From Mactromeris polynyma (lineage: Eukaryota > Mollusca > Bivalvia > Venerida > Mactridae): a stretch of 64,000 nt of DNA. Below the pieces are notes generated by a model, which saw nothing but the letters and a program-made list of their open reading frames with translations, was not told where the DNA came from and searched no databases. The position numbers and the translations under genes are program-made. Below are positions 1 through 12,303 of the stretch, piece by piece. Every line of letters starts with the position of its first letter. The first letter of the stretch is position 1. The stretch covers positions 2,407,001 through 2,471,000 of the forward strand of contig JASFXZ010000029.1 in the NCBI GenBank assembly GCA_032209605.1, in the 5' to 3' direction.

Positions 1-316
1 CTTTCTGATCGTGGTATAGCATTTAAGGTTTATTCCATCTTCCAGTTTCAATTTCCAGTCAATGGCTTGAAACTCTTAATCAAGTCAAAGGCTAAAAGCA
101 AATCTAATTATTATGTAATATTTATTTTAAAGTCGAAATATCATATAATGAGGAAAAATCCGATGGAATACTATCTACATCAGCCCGTTATTAGTCGGCG
201 CCCGCGAGTCACAGATGTTGATTCTTGTTTAAGTCTAGCATGTAGTGAGGTAAACATAGACTGACAATACGGTATAATCAACATACTGTACGTAACCCTT
301 GTGTTGAATCAATGAC

Positions 317-423
317 CACACAGAATTAAATAATTGTCGCTGATGGCGCCAGGTTGACTATTGGTGAAATCTTGACTCACACAGAATTAAATAATTGTCG
401 CTGATGGCGCCAGGTTGACTATT
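317..423. repeat. Direct duplication of 46 bp, period 61
   Basis: CACACAGAATTAAATAATTG...GGCGCCAGGTTGACTATT occurs at 317-362 and again at 378-423 with no differences seen. Confidence 0.9.
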
Positions 424-782
424 ATATTTTTATGATATTTTAATTACAGCTACCAAATTGCAACGTTATGAATGAATTCATTGATTCTTTTACCAACATT
501 ACTAACATTTTTGCATAGCACGATCACTAAACCTATGCTTCGGTCACAGCGCTCTTCTTTACATAAAACAAATAGCGATCTACTTTAATACCTGATCACT
601 AAGTTAGGCTATATCTTTGACAGTATCAAATATAGTCGGCGCCCTCCCGGGGGCAAATACGATAGAAATAATAACTCCTCCTTCAACTAATTTTCGAAAT
701 TGTTGTTCTTTGTACGACGCCATATTGGACATGTCTTGTCTAACGTGGTTACAGCGAGAACATGTTACTAAGGGGGGCGTGG

Positions 783-996
783 CTACGAAGCGTCTGCAGA
801 AAGGTCAATTCAACTTTGGAATAATCTTAATATTGGTATTCGCGAGTCTGAATCTTTATCTTCCTTTAAAAATAAACTGAAACAATTGTATAATTCACCT
901 GAAGTCCCGAGTATATTCATAAAAGGCGAACGTTTCTCAAATGTCCATCATACCCGCATTAGAAATAATTGTAGTACAAAATTATATAAAAAATAG
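783..996 (+). pseudogene. LINE ORF2 C-terminal fragment
   Basis: One frame reads IQLWNNLNIGIRESESLSSF then KNKLKQLYN...HHTRIRNNCSTKLYKK and a stop at 994-996. This is the usual carboxyl end of CR1/jockey-like LINE polyproteins (xLWNxLP...SLxxFKxxL...HxRxRxNCS). Upstream sequence is decayed. Confidence 0.7.
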
Positions 997-1983
997 TAAT
1001 AGATTCAAAAAATAACTAAGTGTCACTGCTATATGATTTATTAACATAAACGGGGGTGGCGAGGAAGGTAATGGCAGCAATCGAAAAACAGTAGAAGGTT
1101 TTTGTTTTTGTTTTTTTCATGTAGGCCTAGTTAGTTTCATAAATCTACAATTTCTTATGCACAAATAAACCATTACTTTTTAGTTAGTTATAATATGCCA
1201 TATATAGGAAAGGGCCCTAGATAATGTTGTTAAAACTTTTGGCCCAACCCTTTTGTATGTATGTACAAGTTACCTACATGTAGGCCTATGTTTGTGCAAA
1301 TATGATAGTTATATGTATAAATACAATAAAATATGATTAAACTAAATATATTAAGCGCTGCTATTGGATTTACAAACACGTACCGGAACTGTTGCCCGAG
1401 GCCGTTAGGTCGAGGACAACAGTTCAGATGTCATCCCCTCCACCTTGGGATAACAGTTTTGACTGTTACCCAAATAACCATGAAATAACTGTATACTGTC
1501 AGTTCATGATGACGTCACATGTGACGTTTTCTTAAAATGACGTCCATTAGAGAAGCGATAAATCGTTCAGCGGTGCTTATGTAATATTTACTATCGGTGT
1601 CAGAGGTACAAGTAAAACGAAAAAGTGAGATTATAAAAAAACACAGAAAAATAGTCAACCTTAATACGGAAAATTTTCTGATGTTGCAAAGCTGCGTACT
1701 TGTATATGCTATTACAAGTTACAATAAAACGGCACAAACAGTTTCAATAGACGGTAATGGAATATTATATAATCAAAGCACTAGAGGGAGAGCAACATCG
1801 ACATAAATTGTTCCGTGTGTGAACGTAAAACAGTGTTGCAAGTTTGGCTGACTATCTGATTTTGAAGGCCGAATGTTTACATTCATTTCATCATAGTATT
1901 TTCCTATCAGACTTTGACTGTTAAATGATAAAAAATGGCTAACCGAGTCTGGTTTGTTACTTACAAAATGTTTCAATAATATC

Positions 1984-2162
1984 TACAGTAAAGCCTTAAT
2001 AATAAGTCCATTCTTGGAACCCTTGAAAATTGTTTTAATATTAAAGTAGTCTTAATATTGAGGTTGAATAAAGAGCAAAACAGTGAAAATGGATTTGAAA
2101 ACTATTCTTAATATTGAGGTGGCCTTATTATCGAGGTGTTCCTTAAGTGAGATTTTACTGTA
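1984..2162. mobile_element. TACAGTAAA MITE, copy 1
   Basis: It starts TACAGTAAAGCCTTAATAAT and ends GAGATTTTACTGTA, palindromic ends with TA at each border. The interior is CCTTGAAAA...AATATTGAGGTGG. It is shared with copies at 4417, 26581, 34392 and 63414. TA borders suggest a Tc1/mariner-type origin (inference). Confidence 0.75.
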
Positions 2163-2290
2163 TTGAATTATGTAACATATGTTGAATTTTACTGACATCA
2201 AAACATTAATGTTAATAATTCAAAGCATTCAGATCTTTAGGTTTCTTTAAGTTATTCAGGATTAAGTAAACCATCTTTTCCTCTTTTCAG

Positions 2291-2599
2291 GAATCAAATC
2301 AGAATCATGCTGTTTGATATGAAGTCTTTTGGCAAATATTTAACCTGTCTTCTAGGGGGTAAGGTCATATCAATGCTTCGTAGGTCACGGTCAAAGGTAA
2401 AGTTGTTCAGGACTGGACTCACAGTGATTGTATTGGTAGCTGTCTATATGTTCTATATCAATCTTGCCGATAGCAATAACAAAAATGTGGCTATCGACAC
2501 ACACAATACTATGGACGAAAAGCAATCTGTGATAAATGCTCAAGAGGAATCCAAACTTGACCAAGAAGGGTCAAGTCAGGTTTATACACGAAACAAGAG
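2291..2599 (+). CDS. GXYLT1: GXYLT exon 1 (signal anchor)
   Basis: The exon opens after a pyrimidine-rich acceptor (CTCTTTTCAG ending at 2290), so a further 5' UTR exon lies upstream and was not located. Coding begins at 2307 and ends at 2599 before GTAATA, leaving two bases (AG). It encodes the cytoplasmic tail, the transmembrane anchor and a low-complexity stem. Confidence 0.85.
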
Positions 2600-5500
2600 G
2601 TAATATTGCCCAATAAACGAACATGGGTTAAATTTCTAGATATCATAGGTTGAAATCTAATTGTGTCACTGCATTTTAAATTAAGTTTGATTATTCTTCT
2701 TTGCTTATGTCCCTCGTCCGTTTGAACTGGTTTGGAACTGCAAAAAGAACTTCTGACTTGTGAATTATCCTTTCACATTATCCCCCGCATTTTCCTTTTT
2801 AGTGTATTGATTTGGTACGTAACAAAGGAGTAACTCAAATGTTGCAACTCATTTTGATAAACCTGTAAAGAAAGGTTTGCAGCAGTTATGTGCTAAATCC
2901 TTGGTTCTTTAAACCAGTTTAATGTCAATTAAATGTCAATAGACACAAAACTGCTGTAACTCATTTTAATAAACCTGTAAAGAATTGTTGCAGTAGTTAT
3001 GTGCTAAATCGTTGGTACTAAAAACAATTAAATGTCAATTCAATGTCAATTAACACAAAACTGTGGCAACTCATTTTGATAAACATGTATCAATTCAATG
3101 TCAATGATCTTGTATCTATGTATGTGTGTTCCTCCTTGTCCCCATAAATAATCTCCAGTGCAACAGCTCCTATTGCGGCCGTATTTTGAGCTACAACCAC
3201 TCTCCAAAACATCATTTTTCCCGTCGTCAAACTGTGCTTCCGATTTAACAAGTGTAACATCCACATCAACAGTAAACGTTGTGTAAAACAACTACATGTA
3301 TTCTGGATGTAATTCTAGGTTGCTGAGATGGAAGGAAAGTATTCATATTGCAGTAGTATCGTGTGGTGACCGTATGGAAGAGAGTCTTGTCATGTTGAAA
3401 TCCGTATTATTGTTCACTAGATATGCGTTAGTAGTTCATGTATTCACAGAACCTGAGATAATGAAATCATATCAGGATCAGGTTTGTACATTAATTTATT
3501 TACAATTGACTTTTGTCCGTAACCATTAGAAACCTGATACTCATCGAATCTCACAATTTACTGTTATTAGTCAGATATTGAAGAGCCGAGTGTGGAAATG
3601 CATAATGAGTGTTGCATATGCGTTTTGGTTAATTTTCTTTGAGATTTTATGATAATTATTAAATTAGGGAGTCATTATTGGGTTTGAGTGCCACACTTCA
3701 AACTCAGACTTAATAATTACTCCCTGATCTCATATGATACTCGGTTCTTTAACAAAATTAGAATATAAATACCTTCTCCCTGAATATTTGTTTATCACGC
3801 ATTCTACAATTGTATCTCTTGTGCATGATGCATCCATTTACTTATTGTAACTGCCTCTTTACCATTCTATTTTATTTTGTATATTATGTACTCATGTTGT
3901 CATGTTTTACATGAACTGATGAAATGAAATAAACTGTTGAACTGTTAAGAAAATGAGCCACAGACGATATTCAGTACTCAGTTTTTATTACCATATATTT
4001 TCAAACTCAATGTGAGATACTATCAGACTCATTAGCCTTAGGGTAAAATTTGTGATTTGAGTGCTGATTATAAGTATCCGTTATAATCCCGGACCAAGGA
4101 TTGGTTTCAGTTATGTAACTCTACAGTGAACTTTTCAGATCTTCTTTTTAAAATAATGGTGGAAATTAAACATGATTCAGTTGAAATGTTTACTTAGTAA
4201 CACAGGAGATTTTCACAAGTTCGTTTCCGTGTATCACATCTAGAATTCTCGCCCTTATACCTTCTTTAATATATGAATATATAGTACAATATCACACCAG
4301 GTATAAAGGGAAAGAACTCGTGACAATCTACTGTGCTCAGTAACCATCTTCAAAACTCGCTGAACTAATTTTGATCACAAACATGGCTGCCATGGAATGA
4401 ATATGGATTTTGCTAAACAGTGAAATCTCACTAATGAGACCGCCATTTGTTCTGAAGAAATGTGGTCTTAGTCGTTAGGTGCTTTGAGTATTGAGTTAAA
4501 ATATGGCTAAAAAAATGGAAACTGGTCCAGCAAAATATGGTCGTATTTATGAAGTGGTTCTAATTATAAGGTTGCGAAGTCTTTCAGTGAGGTTTTACTG
4601 TATAAGTCAATAGTAAGTTTTAAAAGATTAAAATGATTTGGTGGATACCATCATTGGAAGAGCATGGCCAGTATCTTGTTGGTTTCCTTATATTTCGAGC
4701 CAAAAAAAAAAAAAAAAAAAAAAAATAGCACTAAAAAAACCAAAACTCTTATTAAAGCCATTTTCGCCATTTCATTACAAGTAAATACCGCAGTCGTTAT
4801 TTCAATTAATAACATTTTATAAGAATTTTGAATGACAGCATTGCAGCGACTACAACCTATTATACAGTTCTGTAAAAATTTTTTTTCGCATTCTTGGATA
4901 TATGTTTTTGCCAATGTATTAATATGGAGTGATTATGTTACTAAAATATTATTTCAAATGTATGTTTTACATTTCAGCTAGATTACTGGTCTCAACAGTT
5001 TCAGGACAGGTTTAACTATGAGATTTACAGTGATCAGTTCCCTGATTCAGAACACTTCAAATCTACTGACTGGAAAAAACTATTTAAACCATGCGCTACC
5101 CAGAGACTCTTCCTACCAGTATGGAATCTTTTGCATACCGGAGTATTTTATTTCACGAAGTCTTTCATTGTTTACTTTTTTTATACTAGGATGTATTTAA
5201 GGTTTGCTACAACAACATGCATATATTTTGGACCTAACTGGTATTTTGATGTTACCTTGAGCTTAACCGAGCTTGCCACGATTAATCGAAGTTCGGTTAT
5301 TTTCGGATGCTGTGGCTTGGTTAGGCTTTCGGTATGTTGTGTGATGATTCGGTTCGGTAAATTCTTGTGCAGTCTTTAGTACGCGCCACTATGTTTTTGA
5401 CCAATGATTTTAGTTAAACTGTTATAAGAACAGTTCATTTTTATGAAAGGACATTGAGTTCTATTTATTGTTATTGTTCTACTTTGTTTTATATAAGCAC

Positions 5501-8500
5501 AGTTATGTTTGGTTTCTACTTACCTCCTACTCAGAATCTTATTTGTAGTCATTACTAGCCATTGAACTAGTCACTACTAGCCATTGAACTAGTCATTACT
5601 AGCCATTGAACTAGTCCTAGCCATTAAACTAGTCATTACTAGCCATTGAACTAGTCATTACTAGTCATTGAACTAGTCATTACTAGCCATTGAACTAGTC
5701 CTAGCCATTAAACTAGTCATTACTAGCCATTGAACTAGTCATTACTAGTCATTGAACTAGTCATTACTAGTCTTTGAACTAGTCATTACTAGCCATTGAA
5801 CTAGTCCTAGCCATTAAACTAGTCATTACTAGCCATTGAACTAGTCATTATTAGTCATTGAACTAGTCATTACTAGCCATTGAACTAGTCCTAGCCATTA
5901 AACTAGTCATTAATAGCCATTGAACTAGTCATTACTAGCCATTGAACTAGTCATTACTAGTCATTGAACTAGTCATTACTAGCCATTGAACTAGTCCTAG
6001 CCATTAAACTAGTCATTACTAGCCATTGAACCAGTCATTACTAGCCATTGAACTAGTAATTACTAGCCATTGAACTAGTCATTACTAGCCATTGAACTAG
6101 TCATTACTAGTCATTGAACTAGTCATTACTATTTTACTGAATATTTATCAAATTTAGGGCCAACATTTAAATCTTCTTTGACTGTCTTCCAACCTACCCG
6201 CCATCAATGCCCCGCTGAAAGAAAAAATTAACAGCAGTAATATTGTGAAGCAACTTTTTTTAAAAATGCATACCTACCGTCCAACTTAAAAGACGTGCAG
6301 AGCAGTGTGGGGACACAGCAAACAATGATTATTGAATGTGGCCTCAATCTGATACTAGATGTACATTCATTTTCTCTTGCGTTGAATGCCATATTGTCCT
6401 TTTTGCAGTCCCTTTTAACAGATGTAGATTCTTTGCTGTACGTGGATACAGATGTATTGTTTCTGTCACCTGTTGAAGAAATCTGGAAATTATTTAAATT
6501 GTTTAACTCGACACAACTAGCAGCGTTAGCCCCGGAAGGTGAAGATAGAGCTACGGGTTATTATAACAGATTTGCGAAACATCCTTACTATGGTGAAGTA
6601 GGTGGGTTATGTTCTGTTTTTGGATTAAGTGGTAACTGAAATGGGATAACTGTCTTGTTTCTGTGTCTTAGCTTTGTATGGTTAGTTTTTGAAACACATT
6701 TGGAGAGTCTGCAGTTAAATAAAAGTATGCAAGGACGAGACACATCTACAGACATGCCACGTAACCTTTGGCATTGACAATTAGCCAGACAATACCTTAC
6801 GTCTCCATTCCCATAGAGGTTTGCCCTTGCTCCTCATTATCTCTAAATATGTCGTAGGTTGATGTCTCCCTGGGATCTTTGTGGAGGCATTGTCTTGTGT
6901 GTTTGGCGTTACCATGTAGCAACTTAATCTTTTCTTTGATACATCATTTTTAGTCAAATTGGCACACAGAACATAACTCCTTACTGAGAGATTAATATTC
7001 CATTGTTTATCATTGAACATTATGTAGTGTGGTCATTTTGATCTCAAGCATGACATTGTTATTTTGAGAAACTTCTCTCTGAGTCTTGTGTTTTGTTGCT
7101 TTGAAATTATCAAAATAACACTTGTTTAATAAACTACGAGTGTGTTTGAAACACTTCCCTACACTTTTACAAGACAAAGTTAATTTGAGGCATATATATG
7201 ACTATTTGCTTACCTAAAAGTGAACTCTGTATTGTTGTACCAATATTGACAGGATTAAATTCTGGTGTTATGTTGATGAATCTAACTCGACTAAGAAGTT
7301 CTCCCTGGCTCACATCTATGCATAAATACATCAAGGAATACAAGCAGAAGATAAGGTATGGAGATCAGGATCTCATAAATATCTACTTCCATTACTACCC
7401 AGGTATGTTGTTATTAGTATTACCCCAAACGTGTAACTGCTAAGGCAAAATATACTTTATCAAAGGACACCGAAGGTCCTGAGAGGCGCTTCCAATAAAA
7501 GATTGCACGTTTTCCATATTATTGAATTCGAAATTAATACGCGGCTATTCGGGTAAACTCATTCGCCAAAAATGACAAAAATAATCCAGAAAAGCCGTTT
7601 ATATCAAGACTCCCGCCATTCCACTATTGATATATCCCTGACAAATCTATAATAAAATTAGAGGACTTTACATGCACTATTTTTTTGAGGCGATGACTAT
7701 GGCGGTACTCCGAGTTGACCAACCGGTTGACGATGATAGTAACGCGACGCTAAAGCGCCTCAAAATATGACAAAAGTGATCCTGTGATAACACATGATAT
7801 AGACGAGTTTCATGAAGCATATGTGCATGTATACTCCATGCCATCAACACCGCAACTAATCATTGTCCACGTCAACACGGTGACATTATAAACAAATAAT
7901 TATAGTTTAATTCTCAAATATAATTTCCTAAACTTAATCAATTATGGAATTTGAATAATAGGACCATAGTTTTGAGTTCTTTTCGATGAATAATTTAGAC
8001 ATTTGTAACATTACAATGCGTTAAACACTAAGAACAAAATGAAGGCTAAGCGAAATATTTGCGTTTTTAACGGCGTTATGTATATTAAAGACAATGTGGA
8101 GAAAATGAACATATTAATCTAATCAAATATATTTGTATTTTCAACAATTGCCCATGGTTAATCTCTGACATCTTCCTATGTGTAGGAGATGCTTATTTGC
8201 CGGGCAATAGTCTTGTTGTCTCTTTGGGATTACATGTACCACAAGAAAATAAATGAGTATATAATGTTAGCCTTCATAAATTGAAATGGAATTATATTGA
8301 TATATTTTTTAGAACACCTGTATCTATTTCAATGTGAAATGAATTACCGTACAGACCATTGTGCGTGTACAAGTTTGTGCAAAGCAGCAGAGAAGAGTGG
8401 TGCTTACATTTTACATGGAAATCGTCGTGTCTGGTTTGACGATACACTGCCAGCATTTCAAGCAGTGTATACAGCATTCAAAGAGGTAATAACCAAATTG

Positions 8501-9474
8501 TGTTGTAAAAATAGGGTTTCGTTCAAACATATTTATTTTACATCAGTTGTGAGACGAATTGCTAATTAATATTAATTATTGTGTTTCTAACCAGTTCTGG
8601 TACGTAATTCCGGGAGTGTTAACCTTGCAGTTCATCATCACTCAAGGCGGGATAGGAACGCAAGACCGTCGGATCAGGAGACGTACACTCTTCACATCGA
8701 CCACTATGCCTCCCTATGCATCTTTATTAGATTTCACCCACACCTCTAATTATTTTGATGATATTTTGAGTACTGATAATGAATATTTTCCATCTTTTAA
8801 GAATAAAATATATCAATTAGAGTTACAATTTTGAAAACCAACAAATTGGACACACTTTCCCCGTTTCTTGACTCGATCATATTTCCATAGATAACGGCAT
8901 TATTACTTCAACATGACGATACACAAGATGAGTATGACTTCGAGATTATAAACATTCTATCACTTGATGGACATATGCCGAGATGTTGTGTACTTGATGG
9001 TTAATCGCTTTTATGAACTAGCTACTTAGACTATTTATGTTTATAAGTTTCGGCCCGTGTCTACATGGTTTCTTAGCTTGTCATGACATGCATTCCATCC
9101 ATTTGGTTCTTTTCTTTTTTCAAATAGTTTCTTAAAAGTTTATATTTCCCATGTACCTTGACTAGAAATACAAGATTATGTTCTCCCCTCTTCGTCACGT
9201 AGCCTATTGCTTTCTTTGTTGGTCCTGTGATGTATTGAATCCATGTCATTCTTCCCCTTGTTTGCCTCTTAGGTTTTCTATTGTTCACAATTCCATACTT
9301 CCTGTTTCCTAGACAAGTGTATGGGGAGGCATTGTCTTGAGTATGTAGCGTCCCCTGTAACGAATTACTATTTTCTTTATATTTCAGCATCGACTTGGAG
9401 CAAGTATTAAGTTTGAGTTACTGCTCAACTTAAAATCATTACTGAAGAAAGCACCAGAATCTAATTGTGGGTAA
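2307..9474 (+). CDS. GXYLT1: Glucoside xylosyltransferase (GXYLT1/2-like), complete, 7 coding exons
   Basis: Coding exons are 2307-2599, 3319-3481, 4978-5118, 6409-6601, 7253-7402, 8313-8485 and 9388-9474. They total 1200 nt (399 residues plus TAA), and every junction is GT-AG with matching phase. The family adds alpha-1,3-xylose to O-linked glucose on EGF repeats (Notch) in the secretory pathway as a type II membrane protein. The sequence shows a basic N-terminus and a hydrophobic anchor at about residues 37-53. The conserved block [20 protein letters not shown] follows, then [16 protein letters not shown], the metal-binding DxD in [11 protein letters not shown] (D212-T-D214), [32 protein letters not shown] and [10 protein letters not shown]. 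The last exon ends in a short Leu-rich helix and NCG, like the family C-terminus. Length is close to the usual 400-440 residues. Start: ATG 2307 is the first in the exon; Met23 (2373), just before the basic stretch, is an equally good start. GXYLT1 and GXYLT2 cannot be told apart here, so the symbol is by family. Confidence 0.93.
2841..3090. repeat. Tandem repeat of about 111 bp, 2.3 copies, in GXYLT intron 1
   Basis: AACTCATTTTGATAAACCTG recurs at 2846, 2958 and 3068 with GCAGTAGTTATGTGCTAAAT and AATGTCAATT blocks between. Confidence 0.85.
3319..3481 (+). CDS. GXYLT1: GXYLT exon 2
   Basis: Acceptor TTCTAG ends at 3318 and donor GTTTGT starts at 3482. The first G completes the AGG codon from exon 1. 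It encodes the first strand and helix of the GT fold ([17 protein letters not shown]) through [11 protein letters not shown]. Confidence 0.92.
4417..4602. mobile_element. TACAGTAAA MITE, copy 2 (diverged)
   Basis: It starts ACAGTGAAATCTCACTAATG and ends GAGGTTTTACTGTA. It is a diverged member of the family, inside GXYLT intron 2. Confidence 0.6.
4978..5118 (+). CDS. GXYLT1: GXYLT exon 3
   Basis: Acceptor ATTTCAG ends at 4977 and donor GTATGG starts at 5119. The exon is exactly 47 codons in phase 0 and encodes the FNYEIY...[18 protein letters not shown] block, which is strongly conserved in GXYLT proteins. Confidence 0.94.
5548..6130. repeat. Minisatellite, 22-bp unit, in GXYLT intron 3
   Basis: The unit AGTCATTACTAGCCATTGAACT is repeated about 27 times. 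A shortened variant (TCCTAGCCATTAAACTAG) recurs at regular intervals, giving a higher-order period of roughly 100-125 bp. Each unit contains ACTAGT palindromes. Confidence 0.95.
6409..6601 (+). CDS. GXYLT1: GXYLT exon 4 (DxD motif)
   Basis: Acceptor TTTTTGCAG ends at 6408 and donor GTGGGT starts at 6602. It carries the catalytic metal-binding motif in [11 protein letters not shown] and the conserved [12 protein letters not shown] and [12 protein letters not shown] segments. It ends in phase 1 and joins exon 5 through a Gly codon. Confidence 0.94.
6781..7020 (-). pseudogene. Possible LINE C-terminal relic in GXYLT intron 4
   Basis: The minus strand carries [15 protein letters not shown]...[14 protein letters not shown], with TQDNAS shared by the relic at 9120-9365. 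The pattern (xxDNAP...GRPxxxW) is reminiscent of a degenerate LINE C-terminus. Confidence 0.3.
7253..7402 (+). CDS. GXYLT1: GXYLT exon 5
   Basis: Acceptor TATTGACAG ends at 7252 and donor GTATGT starts at 7403. It encodes [13 protein letters not shown] and [15 protein letters not shown], both family signatures. It ends in phase 1. Confidence 0.94.
8313..8485 (+). CDS. GXYLT1: GXYLT exon 6
   Basis: Acceptor ATATTTTTTAG ends at 8312 and donor GTAATA starts at 8486. It encodes the Cys-rich segment ([10 protein letters not shown]...C...C) and [14 protein letters not shown]. It ends in phase 0. Confidence 0.93.
9120..9365 (-). pseudogene. Possible LINE C-terminal relic in GXYLT intron 6
   Basis: The minus strand reads [19 protein letters not shown] then [14 protein letters not shown], similar in part to the 6781-7020 relic. 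It ends about 20 bases before the acceptor of the last GXYLT exon. Identification is by motif memory only. Confidence 0.35.
9388..9474 (+). CDS. GXYLT1: GXYLT exon 7 (C-terminus)
   Basis: Acceptor TTTCTTTATATTTCAG ends at 9387. The exon gives 28 codons and TAA at 9472-9474, ending KKAPESNCG, which resembles the family's conserved C-terminal Cys-Gly. A possible polyadenylation signal AATAAA lies at 9622-9627. Confidence 0.82.
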   Translation, partial: HRLGASIKFELLLNLKSLLKKAPESNCG

Positions 9475-12055
9475 ATACCAGTAGTGTTCACCAAACAGAT
9501 AGAGGAATACATCAACTCGACATACACTCCAATAACTTAAAATGATGATACAGTGGGGCCCATCCAGTCCCCTTTTTCCGTACAGGGAAATGACGTCGTA
9601 TGTATCACCAAATTACGTCGTAATAAAGAAATAAGCTTCTTGAAATCTAACTGATAGATATACCCCAGTGATAAGTACAATTAGGCCAATTAGTATAATT
9701 TTATGACATGCTGTCGTTATGAAGAAAGATGCCGGGATAAATTTAACTGATATATATGCCCCTATGTACGTAATGCATAGAGAAGAGAATGACCGAAAAC
9801 ATAAACTAAAAATGATCAACCCAACTAATACTTCGACATATATAGATAAACACTGAACAAACAAATAGAAACAAGGAAAACCCCAACGTTAACCCGGAAC
9901 ATCATAGATACCACAACACAACACAATCCCAAAAGGGCTAGATCGTAGTTTTAAGATACTCAATGGAACATATTGTGTTCGTTCCAGAGCAAACGTTATT
10001 GCCTACAAAGTCCCGAACATAATCCTTAAAGACATTATCACATGTCATATTCTGCCATATCAAGTACGGTTTACAGATTAACTTCATTTAGTCTCAAAAC
10101 ATTAGTGTCCGGTGTGCAGTAAAAACAGGTGTGATAATCTACCAAGTATTGATTTACTCTAAATCTTATCTGCTGTAGTCCTGAATATGTCCGTATTACA
10201 ACAATTCCTTAAGAAATTATAAATAAGTTTCACAAATACCTGATCAAAGTAACAACTGTCATGAATTTTGCGAATTTTATAAAACAGATCTCCATAAAAA
10301 TTGGGTTCAGTAATTCCTGAAACAGATTTGACACTAGTGCTATATTTAAAAATAATATCAAGATATTTATGGTAAAACGTAAGAAACGTCTCATATCAAT
10401 TATGATAACGATATACATGTTTTAGAAGTTTACCTGTAAGTAGACGGTTACGCTTATTAAAGTCATCTAGATAATAGTTCGCACTCTGATATCGTATAAG
10501 TTGTGATACTTAGTGCCGTAGGAGGGACTTCTGGGAATATTGCCATCGTGTGACGGAAAGTTTATAATCTCAGTCATATTCATCTCGTTAATTCTAATTT
10601 TTTGAAGTAATAATACGATTTTCTATAGAAATGTTCAGTAAAACGTAAGAGCTTCACAGACATCCTGACAGTGTAAAGTTACTGTAATTATTAGAAGTAA
10701 AGAATGCCCTTTCATCATTGCAGGCCAAATATACATGTTGATTGCTTCCAAATGTTTTTTTTTCCGAATAAATGTGTAAGTGTGGTTTTAGTTAAGTCAT
10801 TAGTTAAGTATAAAGAGTGGAGCAATCATAATTAGAAATAGATGTAGCTCTAAAATGTAAAGACTGAAATTTAATTCAAAACTTCCTTAGAATTGTTATG
10901 TGTGAAGATGTAAACTGGCATTTCCAAAAGTTTTATTGCAATATTTTATATTTTCAGCTTTATTAGCTTTTAAACAGATAGTGAGCAGTTTAGAAAGTTG
11001 TGTACTAGTAGTGAAGCTCGCATTAGCAATAAATCTAGCTTTATATGTTTGTTGTGTAGTTAAGGTAAACAACAGTATTTCATTTGTATGTGACATCTAC
11101 ATTAAAGTCAGACAGTTCTGAGCAGTGTTTGTCTATTATTTCATCTGCAGAGGATGGAATATGACTGTATGCTGCAGTACATATTAACTCATTTTTTAGG
11201 TTTTCCGTGTACTAAACCCGTCATGCAATGACTGCGTTGTTGGAAGCTACATCAGCTGGCACAAGTACACATTTGTTGTATAATTCTTGAATTTAATTTT
11301 TCAAACTACAGAAGGACATTCGGATGTTTAGGCAAAAGAGCTGGATTTTATTAATAAAACTTAATTTTTTGTTCCATGATTTTTATAATTTATTTCTTCC
11401 AGGAAGTAAGGGCATTGACATTATGCATGTTCTTTTTTACACCATTTATCTGCGTAATAGTTAAGACTGTCAACAATATGTTCTTTACATTTATATAAAT
11501 CTATCTAATTTAATCCGTATATTACAACTTTGATCATCATAAGCATTTCACCGACTCTACACCTCTCACAGCTTGCATTGGGCTTTTACTGTCACTGTTG
11601 ATGGGCATTCACAATCCGTCAGGGTAACACAGACACATTGTCGCCTGTCTCACAGATGCACACCTGTTCATGAACGTGGGTCCTCGATCTAAAAATTATG
11701 TCAGAGACGTGATATACAAGTGTTCGAGAAATCCCAATTACTTGCGATCATTTCCCCCTACATGTTATGCTATTATAGATCTGTCACCATGTATGGTAAC
11801 TTTCATTCTTCCAGCATCCAAATAACAACACAATAATAATGAATTCTTAGAAATTTATTCTACTACAACAAAACATTTAAACCATACATGTACAAACAAT
11901 ACTTTTTACAATACATATTTCATAAAATCAACATTATGTATATAACAAATATATCTCCTCCTTCACACATACATGTGTTGAAGAGTTAACAAGGGCAGTA
12001 ACTCAGCAAGATATGCAATAGATGTCCACTAGTAACAAATTCTAAATTAAATTCA
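9475..12055. other. Non-coding, 3' flank of GXYLT
   Basis: It probably starts with the GXYLT 3' UTR (candidate AATAAA at 9622). The rest is AT-rich with no supported gene. A short imperfect duplication (AACTGATAGATATACCCC and AACTGATATATATGCCCC) lies at 9648 and 9747. Confidence 0.6.
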
Positions 12056-12061
12056 TTTGTG

Positions 12062-12297
12062 TACGGCAGCATGGAGATGACCGGTAGGATTTTTTTTCGT
12101 GTGAGCATGCAAAAAACCTTCTGCATGAGCACGCAATCCTTTCATGTGAGCATGCGAAAGAGTTTTTCCTGCTCATGTGAAAGGTTTTGTGTGCTCACGC
12201 GAAAGATTTTGCATGCTTATCTGAAAGGGTGTCACGAGCGTTTTGCGTGCTCACGCGAAATAAAATAACTCCCACATGCCATCTCTATGCTGCCGTA
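12062..12297. mobile_element. MITE with 18-bp terminal inverted repeats and 6-bp target duplication
   Basis: The left end TACGGCAGCATGGAGATG (12062-12079) matches the reverse complement of 12280-12297 at 17 of 18 positions. Direct repeats TTTGTG flank it at 12056-12061 and 12298-12303. The 236-bp interior contains about six degenerate copies of a GTGAGCATGCGAAAG motif. No coding capacity. Confidence 0.85.
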
Positions 12298-12303
12298 TTT
12301 GTG

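Noticed and set aside
4701..4725. Poly(A) tract as a retroposed gene end
   Set aside because: No coding remnant or target duplication next to it; a simple homopolymer.
7477..7766. MITE with GAGGCGCTT/AAGCGCCTC ends
   Set aside because: Only about 9-10 paired bases and no clear target duplication.
8575..9004. Possible exon or relic ([19 protein letters not shown]..., then [16 protein letters not shown])
   Set aside because: The reading frames look protein-like but contain stops, lie inside GXYLT intron 6 and match nothing I recognise. The GXYLT exons join in phase without them.
10936..11121. Extra C-terminal exon for GXYLT (hydrophobic frame after TTTTCAG)
   Set aside because: The gene already ends in phase at 9474 with a family-like C-terminus. 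This frame has no similarity to GXYLT.
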